This document shows, piece after piece, positions 1-4,377 of a DNA stretch of 5,887 bases (its first letter is position 1; each line of letters begins with the position of its first letter). The translations under genes were made by a program, and so were the position numbers. Origin of the DNA: Bacillota bacterium (GTDB taxonomy: Bacteria; Bacillota; Clostridia; UBA1381); contig JAJPXA010000116.1 of NCBI GenBank assembly GCA_021205715.1, positions 1,415-7,301 of the forward strand. The letters run 5' to 3'. The notes beneath the pieces were generated by a model. It was not told where the DNA came from. It worked only from the letters and a program-made list of their open reading frames with translations, and searched no databases.

Positions 1-46
1 GGACTTTAACGCGTATATTCGTAGGATTAGGGGCGAGGAAAGCTAA
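1..46 (+). CDS. 3' end of an upstream gene (partial, uncertain)
   Basis: Reading from base 2, the sequence gives DFNAYIRRIRGEES followed by TAA at 44-46. The codons (AAC, GCG, GGC, GAG) match the style of the genes downstream and the peptide is charged and hydrophilic, so this may be the C-terminus of the preceding phage gene. In related phages that gene could be a scaffold or portal, but 14 residues cannot identify it. Another frame, read from base 3, is also open to a TAA at 66-68, so the choice of frame is a preference and not proven. Confidence 0.35.
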   Translation, partial: DFNAYIRRIRGEES

Positions 47-73
47 AAGTTTTCTTGAAAAGTTTTAAAAAGT

Positions 74-93
74 GTTCTTTTTCTGAAAAGAAC
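74..93 (+). repeat. AT-rich hairpin after the upstream gene
   Basis: GTTCTTTT (74-81) pairs perfectly with AAAAGAAC (86-93) around a TCTG loop, giving an 8-bp stem. It lies about 30 bases after the probable stop of the upstream gene. No run of U follows the stem, so it is not a classical intrinsic terminator. Together with the next hairpin it resembles intergenic repeats that I recall from Clostridia; that resemblance is from memory and not a search. Confidence 0.55.
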
Positions 94-101
94 CAAAAGC
101 A

Positions 102-122
102 CCAAGGGCTTGCAGCCCCTGG
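102..122 (+). repeat. GC-rich hairpin in the capsid leader
   Basis: Bases 102-110 pair with 114-122 around a TGC loop, with one A/C mismatch at 105/119. The core is GGGCT (106-110) with AGCCC (114-118), closed by CCA with TGG. It sits 8 bases after the AT-rich hairpin, and the pair together looks like one structured intergenic element. It could be a dispersed repeat, a weak terminator or an RNA-processing site. The sequence alone does not decide. Confidence 0.5.
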
Positions 123-380
123 ACCCTGCTTCTTGTAAGATGTATGTTAGTGCTCTTGGTAATAGGCTATTGGAAATGAAAAGCCTCGGGGTCTTTGGAG
201 ATACTGACGAAAAGACAAACAGTATTTATGGACATATGCGTGTGGCGACACAAAAAGCAGCCATACCCGCCGCAGCGGTCGGAACCTACGGTTCACTCCC
301 TTAGCTTACGGAAGTGGAATGTTGCGAGGCGCAGAGGCGGTCATTTTACAGTATTTCAAACAAACTTACACAAAAAATTA
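123..380. other. Unexplained leader upstream of the capsid gene
   Basis: This stretch of about 260 bases between the hairpins and the capsid ribosome binding site has no convincing gene. Two 64-codon ORFs (110-304 and 195-389) overlap each other. Neither has a good ribosome binding site, and the second runs into the capsid Shine-Dalgarno region. Their codon use lacks the strong GCG/ACG bias of the real genes. Small hairpins are present: GTGT/ACAC at 240-251, CCGC/GCGG at 267-278 and GAACC/GGTTC at 282-294. No confident promoter was found. It may be a 5' untranslated leader, an insertion remnant or a decayed gene. Confidence 0.4.
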
Positions 381-395
381 AAGGAGTGAATTTAG

Positions 396-1595
396 ATGGC
401 TACAGACAGAGAAACATTACTTAACATGAACAAGACCACGTCGTCGGGCGTGGCGCCGCTTATGCAGGCGGTTTTAAACCGACACTTGATAGAAACGACA
501 AAGCCGGTGCTGGTACACACGCAGTTCGGGCAGAAGGTTCCTATACCGAAGGGACAGACAAAGACGATAACGTGGGACAAGATGTCGCCGCTTCCGAAGG
601 CTAAGACACCGCTTGAGGAGGGTATCACACCCAAGGGCAGCGCGGTACATATCACGCGTATCACAGGCGAGCCCAACCAATACGGCAACTATATTTCGTT
701 TACCGACCAACTGGACTTTTTCGCGCATGACCCGTCGCCGAAGGTTTTGAACTACAACGAGCTTTTGGGCGACAACGCGGCAGAAACTTTAGAGAGCCTG
801 GCGGCGGACGTTTTGTCGTCCTCGACGAATGTACAGTACGCGGGCGGCGTTACATCGCGTTCGGCGATTACCGAAACCCTGACGGTTGAGGAGGTTCGTA
901 AGGCGGTAAGAACGCTTAAAGGGAACAAGGCAAAGAAAATTGAGGGCGACTATATCTGCATCGTACATACGGATATCGCGCACGACTTAATGTCCGACGA
1001 CGACTGGAAAATGCCGCATACCTACAGCGACACGAAGGAACTCTACAGCGGCGAGATTGGCAAGCTCTACGGCGTTAGGTTTATGGAGAGCCCGGACGCG
1101 AAGGTGTTCTACGGCACGGAGCTGGGCGGTGAGTTTGAGGAGCTTTCAATCGTTAAGGTTGACACGACGAACAATTATTTGTATGTCGCGGAGGAGATTA
1201 CATCGACCGTTGCATCGGCGCTTGCGGGAACGGCGATATTGGTAAACGGACTTACTTTTACGATATCCTCGGCAGTCGCGGGCGAGAACGGGGGCGCGTA
1301 TCTTGTTGTAAGCGGCGACGGGTTTGAGTCGATTAACGTTGACATGAAAATATACCCGGGCGACGGCACGGCGAGCGGCAAGCCGGTATATTCGACGCTT
1401 GTTTTGGGCGCGAACGCTTACGGCACGACGGGATTAAAGAATACCCTGGAGAATATCTCAAAGGGTCTTGGCAGTGCCGGAACGGCGGATCCGCTCAATC
1501 AGAGAGGAACCATGGCGTGGAAGGCGTATCATTTGACGAAGGTATTGGTACCGGAGTTTATGGTTAGGATTGAGAGCGTATCGACGAGGTATTGA
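396..1595 (+). CDS. Major capsid protein, N4-gp56 family
   Basis: This 399-aa protein is the main shell subunit of the phage head. Family hallmarks visible in order are: an N-terminal segment with QFGQKVPIPKGQTKTITW (about 44-61) and the PLPKAKTPLEEGITPKG stretch just after it; then QYGNYISFTDQLDFFAHDP, with GDNAAETLESLAADVLSSSTNVQYAGG downstream; and, near the C-terminus, VYSTLVLGANAYG (from 331), then GSAGTADPLNQRGTMAWKAY and a final VRIESVSTRY. These match the family of HK97-fold capsid proteins named after phage N4 gp56. The start is fixed by AAGGAG at 381-386, 9 bases before the ATG. Residues about 241-325 between the two conserved blocks look like an added segment rich in small residues and beta-prone stretches, possibly exposed on the shell. 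The fold assignment rests on family knowledge; the extra-domain idea is inference. Confidence 0.92.
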   Translation: MATDRETLLNMNKTTSSGVAPLMQAVLNRHLIETTKPVLVHTQFGQKVPIPKGQTKTITWDKMSPLPKAKTPLEEGITPKGSAVHITRITGEPNQYGNYISFTDQLDFFAHDPSPKVLNYNELLGDNAAETLESLAADVLSSSTNVQYAGGVTSRSAITETLTVEEVRKAVRTLKGNKAKKIEGDYICIVHTDIAHDLMSDDDWKMPHTYSDTKELYSGEIGKLYGVRFMESPDAKVFYGTELGGEFEELSIVKVDTTNNYLYVAEEITSTVASALAGTAILVNGLTFTISSAVAGENGGAYLVVSGDGFESINVDMKIYPGDGTASGKPVYSTLVLGANAYGTTGLKNTLENISKGLGSAGTADPLNQRGTMAWKAYHLTKVLVPEFMVRIESVSTRY

Positions 1596-1604
1596 TGCGA
1601 CAGA

Positions 1605-1785
1605 TAAATTTGTGTTTATCGGCTTATGGGGTTGATGATTTGTAGGGGTCGGCGCCCTCGACGACCCGTTCGACTTTGCTTTGCAAAGTCGAAATAATGC
1701 CGTTTTTGGTCACAAGAGGGACGTCGAGGGCGCCGTCCCCTACGAAATACCCATAAACATTATCCGTAAGGTAAACACAAATTTA
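1605..1785. repeat. Long nested inverted repeat, MITE-like or palindromic intergenic element
   Basis: Three blocks of inverted repeat are nested around one centre. The outer block is a perfect 14-bp pair, TAAATTTGTGTTTA at 1605-1618 with its complement at 1772-1785. The middle block is a perfect 7-bp pair, TTATGGG at 1624-1630 with CCCATAA at 1750-1756. The inner block is a 26-bp pair, 1642-1667 with 1718-1743, matching at 24 of 26 positions and containing GGCGCCCTCGACG. Unequal spacers (5 versus 15 bases and 11 versus 6 bases) separate the blocks. The GTAGGGG...CCCCTAC ends of the inner block look like dispersed palindromic repeats of Clostridia chromosomes, as far as I recall. No transposase and no clear target duplication are seen. 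The element fills almost the whole gap between the capsid gene and the next gene and would form a large RNA hairpin in a late transcript. Confidence 0.8.
1669..1693 (+). repeat. Perfect 11-bp hairpin inside the palindromic element
   Basis: TTCGACTTTGC (1669-1679) pairs perfectly with GCAAAGTCGAA (1683-1693) around a TTT loop. It lies off-centre within the larger inverted repeat, directly after its left inner arm. The folded element would therefore be a long stem with this second stem-loop at its top. AATAATGCCG follows, with TTTTT only from 1703, so it is not a typical terminator on its own. Confidence 0.75.
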
Positions 1786-1792
1786 CACTATG

Positions 1793-1798
1793 AAAGGA
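1793..1798 (+). promoter_or_regulatory. Ribosome binding site deciding the 1807 start
   Basis: AAAGGA lies 8 bases before the ATG at 1807 and 8 bases after the palindromic element ends. It sets the start at 1807. The frame is also open upstream to an ATG at 1681, but that start lies inside the hairpin element and has no ribosome binding site. Confidence 0.75.
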
Positions 1799-1806
1799 TG
1801 ATTATT

Positions 1807-2082
1807 ATGGCTACTAAAAATATTGATGTTGAGGCGTTACGCGACAGGTACGCTAAGGAGCGTATCGATTATATCGCGCTGCGTCCTGCGGGGACGTCCG
1901 AGAAGGTTAAGGACGTTACCGTTACGATTAACGGGTACAATTACAAGGTTATGTACGGCAAGAGGGTCAAGATACCGCGATTTGTCGCGGAGGTACTCGA
2001 GCGCGCTTACAGCGAGGCGGAGCGGATAGACGATCGTATTACGGATATTACGCGCGAATCGCGGCTGATTGCAGAAATGTGA
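1807..2082 (+). CDS. Small phage protein of unknown function, 91 aa, between capsid and tail genes
   Basis: This 91-aa protein begins MATKNIDVEALRDRY. I cannot assign it a firm function. It is small and charged. A central beta-like piece reads VTVTINGYNYKVMYGKRVKIP, covering about residues 38-58, and is followed by a helical C-terminal half (FVAEVLERAYSEAERIDDR). Small proteins with an 'NGxxYxVxxGxxVxIPxxVxEVLE' pattern are commonly found beside capsid genes in Firmicutes phages; this is recalled, not searched. Its position between the capsid and the tail hub gene suggests a head, head-tail joining or assembly role, but it is shorter than known adaptor proteins such as P22 gp4. Codon use matches the neighbouring phage genes, supporting that it is real. 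It is separated from the capsid gene by the palindromic element and is followed after 43 bases by the next gene. Confidence 0.8.
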   Translation: MATKNIDVEALRDRYAKERIDYIALRPAGTSEKVKDVTVTINGYNYKVMYGKRVKIPRFVAEVLERAYSEAERIDDRITDITRESRLIAEM

Positions 2083-2085
2083 AAG

Positions 2086-2108
2086 AAAACGCGCCTGCGG
2101 CGGCTTTT
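2086..2108 (+). repeat. Weak interrupted hairpin between genes
   Basis: Bases 2086-2095 (AAAACGCGCC) face 2099-2108 (GGCGGCTTTT) around a TGC loop. The upper CGCC/GGCG and lower AAAA/TTTT pairs form, but two central pairs do not match. It lies just after the stop of the 91-aa gene and before the next ribosome binding site, so it could be a mild attenuator or chance. Confidence 0.25.
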
Positions 2109-2112
2109 CGAC

Positions 2113-2118
2113 GGGAGG
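2113..2118 (+). promoter_or_regulatory. Ribosome binding site deciding the 2126 start
   Basis: GGGAGG lies 7 bases before the ATG at 2126. Two earlier in-frame ATGs are less likely: the one at 2120 is only one base from this site, and the one at 2069 lies inside the preceding gene without its own site. Confidence 0.75.
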
Positions 2119-2125
2119 AATGAAT

Positions 2126-4345
2126 ATGTTATGGAATTTATACAGCGCGGCGGAAAATTCTTCGGCATCCATATCGACGTTTAAGGGTCTTGACCGGAAG
2201 TACAAGGGTTCAAACGGCGAGTGGCGGGATATGTGGAATATGTCGTCCTCGGGGTACCCTTGTCTTGTGCCCAGAAAGCCTCGGACGGAGCTGTATTCGG
2301 GGGAATACGAAAACGTGCGGTTGGTTATCCCGCCGATTAACAAGCGGCTTGATGATGATGTTCCGGGGTTTACGGGTATCGCGGACAATGCCGACGGCGA
2401 GAGCGTTTTATATTACGACGGCGCGAGAGTCAGCATTGACTACGACGTAAGCGAGGACGACCGCGGAACCGTTCCCGCAGGGTATGAGGACAGCACGAGC
2501 GTAAATTCCGAATATCAGGAGCCGCCGAGGTACACAGACAAAAGCGTTATATTCCCCAAAGGTGAGGGCACGGAGATTACATACGCTTGGGCGAACAACA
2601 GACTGTTTATATTCGTGTCAAACACTAAGGATTTTGGCGATGTTAAGAGCCTTACGACATCGAAAATAAGCGGGAACGTTATCACGGTCGCGGAGGCGGT
2701 GGACGAAGACACGGCGGCGGCTATTTTAAACCGCAATATTATACTCTATACCTATGATTACAACGGCACGATGTATAATCTCAAATACTATGTTACGGCT
2801 GTTACGGCGGGTGACGCGGGAAAGGCGACGCTGACACTGAATGAGGATGTATGCCGTAACCCGTATAACGTAAGCAACGGATACCCGGGCGAATTTGTGA
2901 TATATCCGATGTACGACAGCGGGAAGTATTACTATGACGCGGGCAAAACGAGCTCGAAGCTCTACAACGCGGAAAAGGGCATATATGATGAGCCGTTTAT
3001 TATAAGTCACGACAGCTACACCGACGAAACGTTGGGACTTATTTACGAGAATGTATGCTGTTTGAAAACGGGCACGGCGTATACGGGAACGCTTATAACG
3101 TTCTCGGACCATTTCGAGGTCGGTGACCGCGTGAAGCTCTCGGGGTTCCGCAAGGAGGAAAACAACACGGTGACTGTCTACAGCGACTTCACGGAGGTCG
3201 AGGACGGACGGTGCACGCAGGCGACGGTTGTGGGATTTTACGAGAATGACGACGATAATGTGACGTGTATGTATATTCAGATGCTCGACGCGGACGGGAA
3301 AATCGTTACGGCGCAAAGCGAAAATTCATATAACAACGGTGAAAACCTGGCGGTGTACAATCCGTTTATGTCGGTGTCGAAGATAATACCGGATATGAAC
3401 TCGGTGGTATGGCATAATCAGCGGCTGTGGGGCACGAACGCGAACGGGGAATACTTTTACGCGTCGGCGGTTTCGGATCCGTTTACGTGGTTCGGGGGTT
3501 CCTACGGTACGGCGAGCGCGCCGGTAAGCTATGCCTCGGGCACGCAGGACGAGTATGTGGGTTTGGTGGACTACGGGCAGTACGTGATACTCCTAAAGCC
3601 GACGACTATTCAGCAGGTATATGCCCTTGCCTCATCAAGCACGGTGAGCATCGCGAAAGCGCAGTACAACGTAGGGTGCATAGACATACATTCGGCGCTG
3701 GTTATAGGGTCGACGTTGTATTATTTGGGCTATCAGGGGTTCTACGCCTACGGCGGCGGCGAGCCGGAGCTTATATCAAGCAAGCTCAACACGAAATATG
3801 TTTCGGCGTGGGCGGTCACGGACGGGATAAAGTATTACGCGTCGGCGGTGACGGAAACGGGCGAAACGGAGTTTTTGGTATACGACACACAGTACAGCCT
3901 ATGGCACAAGGAGGACGATTTATCGGTCGCGGGCGGGTTCATATGGTACGACAAGCCGGTGGTTGCGGTCCTAAAGGAGAACGGGATAACGGCGTATCAG
4001 CTGAACACCGACGGCGACGAGGAAATAAGCTGGTGGGCGGAAAGCATATTGATGTTCGAGGGGACGCTTGACAACAAGGCGGTAAACGAGCTTTGGATAA
4101 GGGCGTACATACCCGTGGGCGAGAGCATAACAGTATACACGACGACAAACCATATGAGCCGCGACAAGGATATTTGGCGCGAGCATATGACGCTTAAAGG
4201 GCAGGGCGATATAAAGGTCTACCGTGTTCCGATACGGGCGGCGAACAGCGAGTATTACCGGTTCAAGCTGGCGGGCACGGGACAGTGCGTGGTGTATGAT
4301 TTAGAGAGGAAATTGCAGATTGACGGGCGACCGTATACGAGATAA
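2126..4345 (+). CDS. Tail hub/nozzle-type protein (P22 gp10 / T7 gp12-like beta-propeller class)
   Basis: This 739-aa protein likely forms part of the short tail below the portal, sealing DNA in or acting as the nozzle. The N-terminus has FKGLDRKYKGSNGEWRDMWN followed by a 'NMSSSGYPCLVPRKPR' block (about 38-53), the kind of start seen in this phage tail class, where the first strands read 'NLSSDYYPxLxPR'. The middle is beta-rich with many Tyr, Asp and Gly residues. Around residue 430 comes VVWHNQRLWGTNANGEYFYA with a nearby DPFTWFGG, then YVGLVDYGQYVILLKPTTIQ, YYLGYQGFYAYGGGEPELIS and EFLVYDTQYSLWHKED, which read as repeated propeller-type blades. The C-terminus (WWAESILMFEGT to ERKLQIDGRPYTR) is a beta-sandwich-like end. 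No signal peptide or membrane segment is seen. Family assignment rests on pattern recognition of these motifs; proteins like this are often labelled hypothetical or 'tail protein'. A less specific tail or stabilisation protein is the main alternative. Confidence 0.7.
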   Translation: MLWNLYSAAENSSASISTFKGLDRKYKGSNGEWRDMWNMSSSGYPCLVPRKPRTELYSGEYENVRLVIPPINKRLDDDVPGFTGIADNADGESVLYYDGARVSIDYDVSEDDRGTVPAGYEDSTSVNSEYQEPPRYTDKSVIFPKGEGTEITYAWANNRLFIFVSNTKDFGDVKSLTTSKISGNVITVAEAVDEDTAAAILNRNIILYTYDYNGTMYNLKYYVTAVTAGDAGKATLTLNEDVCRNPYNVSNGYPGEFVIYPMYDSGKYYYDAGKTSSKLYNAEKGIYDEPFIISHDSYTDETLGLIYENVCCLKTGTAYTGTLITFSDHFEVGDRVKLSGFRKEENNTVTVYSDFTEVEDGRCTQATVVGFYENDDDNVTCMYIQMLDADGKIVTAQSENSYNNGENLAVYNPFMSVSKIIPDMNSVVWHNQRLWGTNANGEYFYASAVSDPFTWFGGSYGTASAPVSYASGTQDEYVGLVDYGQYVILLKPTTIQQVYALASSSTVSIAKAQYNVGCIDIHSALVIGSTLYYLGYQGFYAYGGGEPELISSKLNTKYVSAWAVTDGIKYYASAVTETGETEFLVYDTQYSLWHKEDDLSVAGGFIWYDKPVVAVLKENGITAYQLNTDGDEEISWWAESILMFEGTLDNKAVNELWIRAYIPVGESITVYTTTNHMSRDKDIWREHMTLKGQGDIKVYRVPIRAANSEYYRFKLAGTGQCVVYDLERKLQIDGRPYTR

Positions 4346-4364
4346 GAACATTTAATTTTCTTAT

Positions 4365-4370
4365 AAGGAG
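4365..4370 (+). promoter_or_regulatory. Ribosome binding site of the fibre gene
   Basis: AAGGAG lies 7 bases before the ATG at 4378. The 32-base gap after the preceding stop contains no terminator-like hairpin, so the two genes are probably co-transcribed. Confidence 0.8.
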
Positions 4371-4377
4371 TGATGAT

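Noticed and set aside
110..304. 64-codon ORF overlapping the GC-rich hairpin
   Set aside because: It has no ribosome binding site, begins inside a hairpin, and its codon use differs from the real genes. The faint recombinase-like ending lacks the expected catalytic histidine.
322..352. Possible promoter with TTGCGA and TACAGT boxes
   Set aside because: The 19-base spacing and poor match to consensus are not enough to call a promoter.
219..356. 9-bp direct repeat ACAGTATTT at 219-227 and 348-356 as a possible target duplication
   Set aside because: The enclosed 120 bases have no clear terminal inverted repeats, and a 9-bp match within 350 bases can occur by chance.
195..389. 64-codon ORF running into the capsid Shine-Dalgarno
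   Set aside because: It overlaps another frame, is Arg/Lys/Pro-rich without a recognisable pattern, and covers the capsid ribosome binding site.
1681..1806. N-terminal extension of the 91-aa protein to an ATG at 1681
   Set aside because: The extension is translated palindromic repeat, and the good ribosome binding site points to 1807.
2069..2125. Earlier start for the 739-aa protein
   Set aside because: It overlaps the preceding gene and lacks a ribosome binding site; GGGAGG at 2113-2118 fits the ATG at 2126.
3427..4071. 214-codon + strand ORF in another frame
   Set aside because: It lies wholly within the 739-aa tail gene, is Gly/Arg-rich and has no domain pattern, so it is a composition shadow.
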